This document shows, one piece after another, positions 1 to 6,986 of a stretch of DNA of 21,950 nucleotides. This DNA is from DASSUC01 sp035649895 (GTDB lineage: Bacteria; Actinomycetota; Actinomycetes; Mycobacteriales; Micromonosporaceae): assembly GCA_035649895.1 (NCBI GenBank), contig DASRIS010000170.1, positions 1 to 21,950 on the forward strand, in the 5' to 3' direction. The notes under the pieces were generated by a model. It searched no databases. It saw only the letters and a list, made by a program, of their open reading frames with translations, and had not been told where the DNA came from. Positions within the stretch are counted from its first letter, which is position 1. Each line of letters starts with the position of its first letter. Both the position numbers and the translations under genes were made by a program.

Positions 1-82
1 TTGCGGGCTTGGCGAGCAAAAGATCGGTGCCGTCGTTGTCGATCGTGGACATGCGCCAGAAATAGTCGCCCATCGTTGTCAT
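1..82 (-). CDS. N-terminus of an unknown protein, cut by the left edge
   Basis: Reading the minus strand from an ATG at 82-80 gives an uninterrupted frame of 27 codons to the window edge, beginning MTTMGDYFWRMSTIDNDGTD. An alternative in-frame ATG lies at 73-71. Upstream is a G-rich stretch that could serve as a ribosome binding site, and about 40 bp upstream is a perfect palindrome (123-136) that looks like an operator. The residue composition looks protein-like, not like a GC-bias shadow. Only the N-terminus is visible, so no function can be assigned. It is transcribed in the same direction as larE, whose stop lies 222 bp upstream of this start. Confidence 0.5.
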   Translation of the reverse strand, partial: MTTMGDYFWRMSTIDNDGTDLLLAKPA

Positions 83-122
83 CCCCGCCCGCCGCCGGCC
101 TGCCGCAGGGTTGCGCACTCCC

Positions 123-136
123 GTATAGCGATATAC
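123..136. promoter_or_regulatory. Perfect palindrome, possible operator of the left-edge gene
   Basis: GTATAGCGATATAC consists of GTATA and TATAC arms around GCGA. It sits in the least GC-rich part of the 83-304 gap, about 40 bp upstream of the left-edge gene's ATG. That position suits a regulator site or a -10 region (TATACG on the minus strand). The regulator is unknown. Apart from this palindrome and the repeat at 271-349, nothing was recognised in 83-304. Confidence 0.35.
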
Positions 137-270
137 ACCAGCCCTGATGCGGCGACAAACTGCGACCAGCCCGGTTCTCAGCCCGTGATGAAAAACTATT
201 CCGGTGGCGGCCGGGAGTAGTTCTGATCATTTGTGGGCGCCGGTCACGGCCCCGGCCATGCCGAGTCCCG

Positions 271-349
271 GCGCCACGAGCCAGCGAAGCCTGGACGCTG
301 GGGGTCAGCGGGAGGCTGGGCGCCGCGAGCCAGCGGAGCCCGGGTGCTG
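271..349. repeat. Two-copy 30-bp direct repeat overlapping the end of larE
   Basis: Copies at 271-300 and 320-349 (period 49 bp) share GCGCC-CGAGCCAGCG-AGCC-GG--GCTG with about five mismatches. The second copy encodes the last residues of LarE (SRRPASR region) and the first lies just past its stop codon. This looks like a partial tandem duplication of the 3' end of larE, or an actinobacterial GAGCCAGCGAAGC-type dispersed repeat that has become part of the reading frame. Confidence 0.55.
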
Positions 350-1180
350 CGTGGCGGGGAGCAGCTCGTTGAGCGAGCCGGACCGGAAGGCCTCGACGAC
401 AACCGGCAGGCCGGCGAAGCCGGCGGCACGGATGGCCTCGTGCAGGCTCTCGTCGGCCCGGGCCAACGCGACCAGCTCCGCGTCCACCTCCAGCCGCACT
501 GTGTCGCCGAGGTCGCGCACCCGCAGGTCGCGCACGTTGTGGCCACGCAGCCGGTCGCGCGCGGCCACCTCCGCCCGCTCCACCCGCGCCAGGCGTGCCG
601 GCGTGATGGCGATGCCGTACGCGATGCGGCTGGACAGGCACGCGGCGGCCGGCTTGTCCCAGGTCCGTAGCTGCCATAGCCGCGCGACCGCGCGCACCGC
701 CTGCTTGTCGAGGCCGGCGTCCGCCAGCGGGGTCCGCGCTCCCCGCTGCGCCGCCGCCCGGATGCCCGGCCGGAAGCCGGCCACCACATCGGATGCGTTG
801 GTGCCGGTCGCGACGCTTGCGAAGGCGTGCTCAGCAGCGAGGCCCAAGGCCGCGTCCAGCAGCGTGCTCTTGCAGAAGTAGCAGCGGTCGGCCCCGTTGT
901 CCCGGTACCCGGCCACGGCCAGCTCGTCCGTTGCCACCACGTGGTGTGCCGTGCCGAGCTCGGCGCAGAACCGCCGGGCGGCCTCCAGCTCGGCCGCCGG
1001 CAGCGAAGCGGACGCCGCCGTCACCGCCGCGACCTGCCCGGCGCCTAGCGCGCGCACCGCCGCGGCAAGAACCACGCTGGAGTCGACACCGCCGGAGAAC
1101 GCGACCAGCGTCCTGCCGTAGTGTCGCACCTCGTCGACCAACCGGCCGGCGACGACGCGGGCCTGGCCATACTCGGTCAC
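305..1180 (-). CDS. larE: LarE, ATP-dependent sulfur transferase for NPN cofactor synthesis
   Basis: LarE adenylates the carboxylates of pyridinium-3,5-biscarboxylic acid mononucleotide and converts them to thiocarboxylates, step two of nickel-pincer nucleotide synthesis in the cytoplasm. The 291-aa product has the PP-loop SGGVDSS at 29-35. It also has C181 in ACLSSRIAYG, the position of the sacrificial sulfur-donor cysteine (Cys176) of Lactobacillus plantarum LarE. An additional C100-x2-C103 pair (RCYFCK) is present, as in the iron-sulfur type of LarE. The GTG at 1180 was chosen because CGGAG lies 6 nt upstream and VTEYGQARVVAG fits the family N-terminus; longer frames run into larB on the other strand. 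The last dozen residues (HPGSAGSRRPASR) are a repeat-derived tail. It is divergent from larB across 33 bp. Family assignment is firm. Confidence 0.95.
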   Translation of the reverse strand: MTEYGQARVVAGRLVDEVRHYGRTLVAFSGGVDSSVVLAAAVRALGAGQVAAVTAASASLPAAELEAARRFCAELGTAHHVVATDELAVAGYRDNGADRCYFCKSTLLDAALGLAAEHAFASVATGTNASDVVAGFRPGIRAAAQRGARTPLADAGLDKQAVRAVARLWQLRTWDKPAAACLSSRIAYGIAITPARLARVERAEVAARDRLRGHNVRDLRVRDLGDTVRLEVDAELVALARADESLHEAIRAAGFAGLPVVVEAFRSGSLNELLPATQHPGSAGSRRPASR

Positions 1181-1213
1181 ACGCCGCTCCGGGTGCCGTA
1201 CAGGGGAGATCAG
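1181..1213. promoter_or_regulatory. 33-bp divergent gap between larE and larB
   Basis: This short gap holds both ribosome binding sites: CGGAG on the minus strand for larE (around 1191-1187) and AGGGGAGA at 1202-1209 for larB, 4 nt before its GTG. It is too short for two full promoters, so any divergent promoters must lie inside the opposing coding sequences, or the transcripts must overlap at their 5' ends. Confidence 0.6.
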
Positions 1214-1927
1214 GTGGCTCAACCGTACAAGGTGGACCCCCAGCCGGCGGACGGCGGCCTGGTGGACCTCGGCTTTGCCCGCCTGGACGTGCAGCGTGCG
1301 GACCGCACCGGTGACCCGGAGGTGGTCTTCGGCGCCGGTAAGACGCCCGAGCAGGTGGTGGCGGTGCTGAGCGCCCTGCGCGCCGCGCACCCGGACCGCG
1401 CGGTCCTCGCCACCCGCCTGTCCGGCGAGGCCCGCGCCTGGTGCCGGCAGCGCCTGCCCGAGGCGGTCGTGGACGACCTGGGACGGCTGGCCGTGCTCGG
1501 CACCGCGCCCCCACCGTCGGGCCGGGTCGCCGTGGTGGCCGCAGGCACCGCCGACCTGCCGGTGGCCCGGGAGTGTGCCACCACGGTCACCGTCTTCGGC
1601 GCGTCGCCTGAGCTCATCGTCGATGTCGGCGTCGCCGGCCTGCACCGCCTGCTGGCCCAGCTCGACCGGATCACGGCCTGTGACGCGGTGGTGGCCATCG
1701 CCGGCATGGAGGCCAGCCTGCCCTCGGTGCTCGGTGGCCTGGTGGGCGCCCCGCTGATCGCGGTGCCGACCAGCGTCGGGTACGGCTGGCACCTGGACGG
1801 CGTGACCGCCTGGCTGGCGACGGTCAACAGCTGTGCCCCGGGCGTGCTGACGGTCAACGTGGACAACGGGTTCAGTGCTGGGGTGGCCGCGGCCCGGATC
1901 GCGCGCCGCAGCAAGGTGCCGGCATGA
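1214..1927 (+). CDS. larB: LarB, NaAD carboxylase/hydrolase for NPN cofactor synthesis
   Basis: LarB carboxylates nicotinic acid adenine dinucleotide at C5 and hydrolyses it, giving pyridinium-3,5-biscarboxylic acid mononucleotide, the first NPN step. The 237-aa product carries the family's N-terminal signature DPEVVFGAGKT (34-44). A PurE/AIR-carboxylase-like C-terminal domain follows, with AAGTADLPVA (109-118) and NSCAPGV (205-211), whose C207 matches the cysteine that forms the transient adduct with the pyridinium ring. The GTG at 1214 follows AGGGGAGA by 4 nt; upstream in-frame codons would overlap larE and lack family similarity. Its stop overlaps the larC start as ATGA (1924-1927), so translational coupling is expected. 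The length is normal for the family. Confidence 0.96.
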   Translation: MAQPYKVDPQPADGGLVDLGFARLDVQRADRTGDPEVVFGAGKTPEQVVAVLSALRAAHPDRAVLATRLSGEARAWCRQRLPEAVVDDLGRLAVLGTAPPPSGRVAVVAAGTADLPVARECATTVTVFGASPELIVDVGVAGLHRLLAQLDRITACDAVVAIAGMEASLPSVLGGLVGAPLIAVPTSVGYGWHLDGVTAWLATVNSCAPGVLTVNVDNGFSAGVAAARIARRSKVPA

Positions 1928-3138
1928 GGACGCTGTGGGTCGACCCGCGCCACGGCGCCGCCGGAGACATGCTGCTGGCGGCGCTGCTGGACGCCGGCGC
2001 GGACCTCGGCGCGGTCCGCGCCGCCCTCGCCGCCCTGCCGGTCGAGGCCGTCACGGTCCAGGTGGACCAGGTCCGCCGGTTCGGGTTCCGTGCCGCGCTG
2101 GTGTCGGTGACCGCGCCGCCGAGCGACGTCCACCGCGACCCGGCCGCACTCGTCGACCTCGTCACCCGCGCCAACCTGCCGGAACCGGTACGCCGCTTCG
2201 CCGCCGCCGTGTTCCGCCGGCTCGGCGAGGCCGAGGCCCGGGTGCACGGCGTCGCCCTGTCCGAGGTGCACCTGCACGAGGTCGGGGCGCTGGACGCGGT
2301 CGCCGACGTGGTGGGCTGCGCGGTGGCGCTGCACGACCTCGGCCTGCTGGACGCGGCCGACCGCGTGGTCGGCCCGGTAGGGGTGGGCTACGGGACGGTA
2401 CGCACCGCCCACGGAGCCCTGTCCGTGCCGGCACCGGCGGTGCTGGAGATCCTCACCAGCGCCGGTGCCCCGATCGCGGCCCACCCGGCAGAGCTGGAGC
2501 TGTGCACCCCGACCGGCGCCGCCCTGCTCGCCACGCTGGCGACCGGGTGGGGCCCGCCGCCTGGCTGCACCCCGGAGGCGGTCGGTGTCGGCGCCGGCCA
2601 CGCCGACCCCCGCAGCCACCCCAACGTGGTACGGGTCCTCGTCGGTGCGGCCGGCGGCGACCCGCCGGACTGGACCACGGCCGCCCTCTACCGGGTCGAC
2701 ACCACGATCGACGACATGGACCCGCGGCTCTGGCCCGAGCTGCTGGACTCGCTTCGCGAAGCCGGCGCGGCCGACGCCTGGTGCACCCCGGCGACGATGC
2801 GCAAGGGACGCCCCGGCCAGGTGCTCAGCGTGCTCACCTCAGCCACTGAGCTGGACCTGGTGTGCCGCATGGTGTTCGAGCGCACCACGACCCTCGGCGT
2901 GCGGGTCTCCGCGGTGCAGCGGCTCAGCCTGCGCCGGGAGGCGGTCGAGGTGCCCGTCGGCGACGCCGTGGTGCAGGTCAAGCGCGGCTACCTGGGTGAC
3001 CGGCTGGTGACCGTGCAACCCGAGTACGACGACGTGCTCGCCGCCGCGCACCGCACCGGCCTCGCGCTACCGCAGCTGCTGGCCCTGGTCCGGCGTACCG
3101 CCGAGCGGCAGGCGGCCACCCCACGGCCGCGCACCTGA
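1924..3138 (+). CDS. larC: LarC, nickel insertion cyclometallase for NPN cofactor
   Basis: LarC inserts nickel into pyridinium-3,5-bisthiocarboxylic acid mononucleotide in a CTP-dependent reaction, completing the NPN cofactor. The 404-aa product starts MRTLWVDPRHGAAGDMLLAA, the typical LarC N-terminus. It has EVHLHEVGALDAVADVVG (about 116-133), and ELCTPTGAALLATL further on. The C-terminal half (TTIDDMDPRLWPELL onward) corresponds to the LarC2 region. In L. plantarum these parts are encoded as larC1/larC2 joined by a programmed frameshift; here they form one uninterrupted frame of full length. It overlaps larB by 4 bp. A stem-loop without a T-run follows the stop. Confidence 0.95.
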   Translation: MRTLWVDPRHGAAGDMLLAALLDAGADLGAVRAALAALPVEAVTVQVDQVRRFGFRAALVSVTAPPSDVHRDPAALVDLVTRANLPEPVRRFAAAVFRRLGEAEARVHGVALSEVHLHEVGALDAVADVVGCAVALHDLGLLDAADRVVGPVGVGYGTVRTAHGALSVPAPAVLEILTSAGAPIAAHPAELELCTPTGAALLATLATGWGPPPGCTPEAVGVGAGHADPRSHPNVVRVLVGAAGGDPPDWTTAALYRVDTTIDDMDPRLWPELLDSLREAGAADAWCTPATMRKGRPGQVLSVLTSATELDLVCRMVFERTTTLGVRVSAVQRLSLRREAVEVPVGDAVVQVKRGYLGDRLVTVQPEYDDVLAAAHRTGLALPQLLALVRRTAERQAATPRPRT

Positions 3139-3144
3139 CACTCC

Positions 3145-3177
3145 CGGCCGGAGACCCCCGCCCCGGTACACCGGCCG
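3145..3177 (+). terminator. Possible stem-loop after larC
   Basis: CGGCCGG (3145-3151) pairs perfectly with CCGGCCG (3171-3177) across a 19-nt loop, starting 7 nt after the larC stop. There is no T-run, which is common in actinomycete terminators. The long loop makes this weak. It could end the larBC transcript before the membrane-protein gene. Confidence 0.3.
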
Positions 3178-3237
3178 CCTCCCGGCGGATGCCCCCGCGT
3201 GGATGCCCATCGAGGCTAGGGCCATCGAAGGGTAGAC

Positions 3238-4563
3238 ATGGTGATCAGCGTGGATACAATTCATCGCGTGCGGAATCAAGCTGCCACGGAGAGTGACATT
3301 GGCATGATCAACCCGGCCCCGCCTGGCGCGGGCGCCGGGACGCAGGTCCAGCAGCGACCTGTGCACGGTCCGCACGACCCGTACCCTCCCGGCGATGCCA
3401 GCCCTGCCTACGGCACTGGCTTCGTCGGCTCGGCCCTGGGCGGACGCTGGCTGCGGCAGCGGCTGCGCCCGGAGGAGGTCGTCTACCTTCTGTTCGCGCT
3501 CACGCTGCTGGGGCTGGCCATCTACACCGGACAGGGCCACGCCTCACTCGCCGCGCTGCTGGCCACCCCGACGGCTGCCGTCTCCGTCGGGGTCGGGATC
3601 GGTCTGGTGCTTGCCGTCGCGGCCTACCGCACGCGCGCACCACGCGTACCAGCGGGACCCGTCGGGCTCGCCGTGGCGGGCGCCGGGACGACAGCAGGCG
3701 ACCGAGCGGCAGAGGGCGGCCAGACGGCGGCGGGCGACCGAGCGACAGCGAGCGACCGGGTACGTACGGCCGGTCGGGCGGCCGCGGTCCGCAGGGTGCG
3801 CGCGGTGCTGGCTGACGCGGTCCTCACGCTGCGGTACGCGGCACTGGTCCTGGCGTGGGTGGTCTTCTACGCGGTGCTGCACGACATCACGCCGACACTG
3901 CACCCGAAGGTCGTCGACGGGTGGCTGGTCGCGGCGGACCGGGCGCTGTTCGGCACCGACGTCAGCCGGTGGCTCAACGACCACCTCGGATCGGCGGCGA
4001 TGACCCAGGTGATGACCTTCTGCTACCTCAGCTACTTCGTCACTCCCGTGGTCTACTCCGCCTGGCACTACTACCGCGGCAACCGCACCGCGTACCACGA
4101 CTTCGCCCTGTCCGTGGCCTTCCTGGGCGTGCTCGGCTACTCCGGCTACGCGCTCGTGCCGGCCGTGGGACCGCACATCTACCAGGCGTCACTCTACCCA
4201 GACCCGATGCCGGGCTCCGGCCTCCTGATCGAGACGGTGCGGCTGATCCAGGGTGACGCCCGGGACGCGTTCCCCAGCCTGCACACCGGGTTCACCATCG
4301 TGCTGCTCTACCTGATGTGGCGCGACGTGCGCGGCGCGTTCTGGGTGTACCTCCCGATCGGCCTCGGCCTGCTGCTGTCTACTGTGTACCTGCGCCGGCA
4401 CTACGTCGTCGACCTTCTCGCCGGCGTGGCGATAGCGGTCATCGCGATCGTCGCGGCCGTCCGGCTCAACCGACGCTGGTACGCGCGCCCCGCGGGCCGA
4501 CCCACCAGAGACCGCGGCCTGAGAGGCCGCCAGCTCCGGCAAGCCCCGCCAGCCGATCGATAG
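3238..4563 (+). CDS. PAP2/Aur1-type membrane phosphatase or phosphotransferase
   Basis: This 441-aa integral membrane protein has about eight hydrophobic segments: roughly 81-97, 104-129, 193-215, 256-277, 287-310, 350-361, 368-385 and 390-409. The active-site motifs of the PAP2 superfamily are visible: DAFPSLHTG (343-351, PSxH) and RRHYVVD (386-392, R-H-x3-D). The first PAP2 motif (K-x6-RP) is not obvious, as in the inositolphosphotransferase/Aur1 branch. Members remove phosphate from, or transfer a phospho-headgroup to, a lipid alcohol at the membrane face. The ATG at 3238 has AAGGG 5 nt upstream; ATG 3304 is an alternative. Residues 1-75 are a Pro/Gly-rich, probably disordered tail, and 135-190 is a repeat-bearing cytoplasmic linker. 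Its position beside lipid-active genes suggests lipid headgroup chemistry; the substrate is unknown. Confidence 0.85.
   Translation: MVISVDTIHRVRNQAATESDIGMINPAPPGAGAGTQVQQRPVHGPHDPYPPGDASPAYGTGFVGSALGGRWLRQRLRPEEVVYLLFALTLLGLAIYTGQGHASLAALLATPTAAVSVGVGIGLVLAVAAYRTRAPRVPAGPVGLAVAGAGTTAGDRAAEGGQTAAGDRATASDRVRTAGRAAAVRRVRAVLADAVLTLRYAALVLAWVVFYAVLHDITPTLHPKVVDGWLVAADRALFGTDVSRWLNDHLGSAAMTQVMTFCYLSYFVTPVVYSAWHYYRGNRTAYHDFALSVAFLGVLGYSGYALVPAVGPHIYQASLYPDPMPGSGLLIETVRLIQGDARDAFPSLHTGFTIVLLYLMWRDVRGAFWVYLPIGLGLLLSTVYLRRHYVVDLLAGVAIAVIAIVAAVRLNRRWYARPAGRPTRDRGLRGRQLRQAPPADR
3697..3768 (+). repeat. In-frame 36-bp degenerate repeat in the PAP2 protein linker
   Basis: GGCGACCGAGCG occurs at 3697-3708 and 3733-3744, exactly 36 bp (12 codons) apart, with a third partial GCGACCG soon after. 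The translation reads AGDRA-type units (TTAGDRAAEGGQ, TAAGDRATASDR) in a hydrophilic linker between membrane segments 2 and 3. The length is a multiple of three, so the frame is kept. Confidence 0.5.
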
Positions 4564-4607
4564 CCATGCCCGGGTGGCAGTTCCGCTGATATCCGCTTCT
4601 GGTGAGT

Positions 4608-4622
4608 TAGCTAGCCAGACGC
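4608..4622 (+). promoter_or_regulatory. TAGCTAGCCAGACGC motif upstream of the reductase operon
   Basis: TAGCTAGCCAGACGC lies 46 bp before the GTG of the reductase/phosphatase gene in a 104-bp gap. The same sequence with one extra T (TAGCTATGCCAGACGC) occurs at 14510-14525 upstream of the ketosynthase. It may be a shared operator. In this gap the ribosome binding site AGGAGG (4658-4663) sets the downstream start at 4668. Confidence 0.4.
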
Positions 4623-4667
4623 TATCGTGTGGCTACCCTGAGCCCGGCCAGGTCGACAGGAGGCGCT

Positions 4668-6986
4668 GTGCCAGACCGAGGACCTGCTGGCGAACCCGCC
4701 GGCCAGGTGGACTTCACGCTGACCGACGGCCACGTGCTGCTCACCGGCGGGACCGGGTTCCTCGGCCAGGCGACGCTCGAGCGCCTGCTCTCGGACTACC
4801 CGGACACCCGGGTGACGATGCTCATCCGGCGCCGTGGCACCATCCCGGCGACGACGCGGCTCGCCGGGCTGGCGCGCAAGCCGGTCTTCCGTGAGCTGCG
4901 CCGCCGGTTGGGGCCGGGCGGCGTGGCCGCCCTGCTGGCCGAGCGGGTGAGCGCGGTGGAGGGCGACCTCACCGACGCCGTCCCGGTGCTACCGGAGGGG
5001 CTCACCGCGGTCATCCACTGCGCCTCGACCGTGTCGTTCGACCCGCCCATCGACGAGGCCTTCGCCATCAACGTGCAGGGCACCGTCAACCTGTACGAGG
5101 CGGTGCAGGCGCTGGCCGACCGGCCACACGTCGTGCACGTGTCAACCGCGTACGTGGCCGGCGCGCGCAAGGGCGTGGTGCCGGAGGCGCCGCTCGACCA
5201 CGCCGCCGACTGGCGCGTCGAGCTCTCCGCGGCGCTGGCCGCGCGGGCCGAGGCTGAGCGCGAGTCACGCCGTCCGGAGGTGCTGCGCAAGCTGCTCGCC
5301 ACCGCCCGGGCGGAGCAGAGCAAGGCCGGCCCGCAGTCCACCGCGCAGTCAGCGGAGCGGGCCCGGCGGGAGCGGGTGAGCAAGCGGCTCGTCGACTATG
5401 GACGCCTGCGGGCGCAGAGCCTGGGCTGGCCGGACGTCTACACGTTCACCAAGGCCCTCAGCGAGCGGGTCGCCGAGGAGTACGCTTGCTCGGCCGGCCT
5501 GTCCGTCTCAGTCGTCCGGCCGGCGATCGTGCAGAGCTCGCTGCGGCACCCGTTCCCCGGCTGGTTCGACTCGTACAAGATGGTGGACCCGATCATCCTG
5601 GCGTACGGCCGGGGGGTGCTGCCTGAGTTCGCCGGCCTGCCCGACTCGGTCGTCGACATCGTGCCGGTCGACCTGGTCACCAACGCGATGCTCGCGGTCA
5701 CCGCGGTGGTCCCTCCCCAGGGGAGCCCGCTCTACTACCACATCGGCACCAGCTCCCGTAACCCGCTGACGATCCGGGCACTGGACGAGAACATCCGCGT
5801 CTACTTCCGCCGGCACCCCATCCCGGACAGCGGGCGTGGCCACATCCTGGTCCCCACCTGGCGGCTGCCCGGCGCGCACAAGGTCGAGCGGATGCTGCGC
5901 ACCGGCGAGCGGGCGGTGTCGCTGGCAGAGCGCGCGCTGCTGCGGCTGCCCTCCTCGCCGTCCACGCGCCGGTGGATGTCGCGGGTGCACAAGGAGACCC
6001 AGCGCCTGGAGGTGCTGCGCCGGCTGTCCGACCTCTACTCCGTCTACGCGGAGGTGGAGGCGATCTACACCGACCGCAGGCTGGCCGCGCTGCACGAGCA
6101 GCTTCCCCCCGAGCGCCGCGAACGCCACGGCTTCGACGTGACGGAGATCTCCTGGACGCACTACATGCAGGAGGTGCACTGCCCGGCCATCACAGCGCTG
6201 CAGCGGCAGGCCCCCAGCCGTCCGGTGGCACGCGACGACCAGCTGGACCTACCCGAGAGCGGCGACATCCTCGCCATCTTCGACCTGGAAGGCACCGTCC
6301 TGGCGTCCAACCTGATCGAGGGCTTCCTGTGGGCCCGGCTGCTCGACCTGCCGCACTCCTCCTGGGCCGGCGAGCTGGCCGAGCTGGCCGCGGCGGTGCC
6401 CCGCTACCTGCGCGCCGAGCACCGCAGCCGGGGGGAGTTCATCCGTACCTTCATGCGGCGCTACAGCGGCGCCTCCGAGGCCGCGCTGCGGCGGCTGGTC
6501 GAGGAGCGGGTCGGCGACGCGCTGCTGCGGCGGATCTACCCCGAGGCGGTACGGCGGCTGCGCGCGCACCGCTCGGCCGGCCACCGCACCGTGATGATCA
6601 CCGGCACCGCCGACATCCTGGTCGAGCCACTGCGCCCGCTCTTCGACGAGGTGGTGGCGAGCCGGCTGCACGTACGCGACGGCGTGCTGACCGGCTTCCT
6701 GGCCGCGCCCCCGCTCGTGGGTGAGTCCCGGGTGGCCTGGGCCCGGGCGTACGCCGTCGCGGAGAACATCGACCTGAGCCGCTCCTATGCGTACGGCGAC
6801 AGCTACTCCGACCGGCCGCTGCTGGAGGCGGTGGGCAACGCGGTCGCGGTCAACCCGGACCCGAAGCTGTTCCGGCACGCCAAGCGCAGCCACTGGCGGG
6901 TCGAGCGATGGGGCGAGCACACGTCGGGGCCGGTGTCGGCCCTGCTCGAGATGACCGGCAGCGCGCCGCGTGGAGGCCTTCGATGA
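4668..6986 (+). CDS. Fatty-acyl-reductase-like SDR fused to a HAD-IB phosphatase
   Basis: This 772-aa protein has two enzyme domains. The first is an extended SDR of the fatty acyl-CoA reductase/male-sterility type: NADP-binding TGGTGFLG (26-33), HVSTAYVAG (157-165), the catalytic pair Y258/K262 in VYTFTK, and VVRPAIVQSS with a FAR-type tail to about 500. Such domains reduce acyl thioesters to aldehyde or alcohol. The second (about 533-735) is a HAD-IB fold with FDLEGT (538-543; nucleophile D539), T645 in MITGTAD and GDSYSD (710-715). The usual acid/base DxD is DxE here, which may change activity. Start GTG 4668 has AGGAGG 4 nt upstream; an earlier in-frame GTG at 4629 has no such site. It overlaps the next gene by ATGA. 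The acyl substrate and the HAD phosphate ester are unknown. Confidence 0.85.
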   Translation: MPDRGPAGEPAGQVDFTLTDGHVLLTGGTGFLGQATLERLLSDYPDTRVTMLIRRRGTIPATTRLAGLARKPVFRELRRRLGPGGVAALLAERVSAVEGDLTDAVPVLPEGLTAVIHCASTVSFDPPIDEAFAINVQGTVNLYEAVQALADRPHVVHVSTAYVAGARKGVVPEAPLDHAADWRVELSAALAARAEAERESRRPEVLRKLLATARAEQSKAGPQSTAQSAERARRERVSKRLVDYGRLRAQSLGWPDVYTFTKALSERVAEEYACSAGLSVSVVRPAIVQSSLRHPFPGWFDSYKMVDPIILAYGRGVLPEFAGLPDSVVDIVPVDLVTNAMLAVTAVVPPQGSPLYYHIGTSSRNPLTIRALDENIRVYFRRHPIPDSGRGHILVPTWRLPGAHKVERMLRTGERAVSLAERALLRLPSSPSTRRWMSRVHKETQRLEVLRRLSDLYSVYAEVEAIYTDRRLAALHEQLPPERRERHGFDVTEISWTHYMQEVHCPAITALQRQAPSRPVARDDQLDLPESGDILAIFDLEGTVLASNLIEGFLWARLLDLPHSSWAGELAELAAAVPRYLRAEHRSRGEFIRTFMRRYSGASEAALRRLVEERVGDALLRRIYPEAVRRLRAHRSAGHRTVMITGTADILVEPLRPLFDEVVASRLHVRDGVLTGFLAAPPLVGESRVAWARAYAVAENIDLSRSYAYGDSYSDRPLLEAVGNAVAVNPDPKLFRHAKRSHWRVERWGEHTSGPVSALLEMTGSAPRGGLR

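Noticed and set aside
305..1792. An extended 495-codon version of larE
   Set aside because: The extra 204 residues are antisense to larB and have no LarE similarity. GTG 1180 has a ribosome binding site and a family-like N-terminus.
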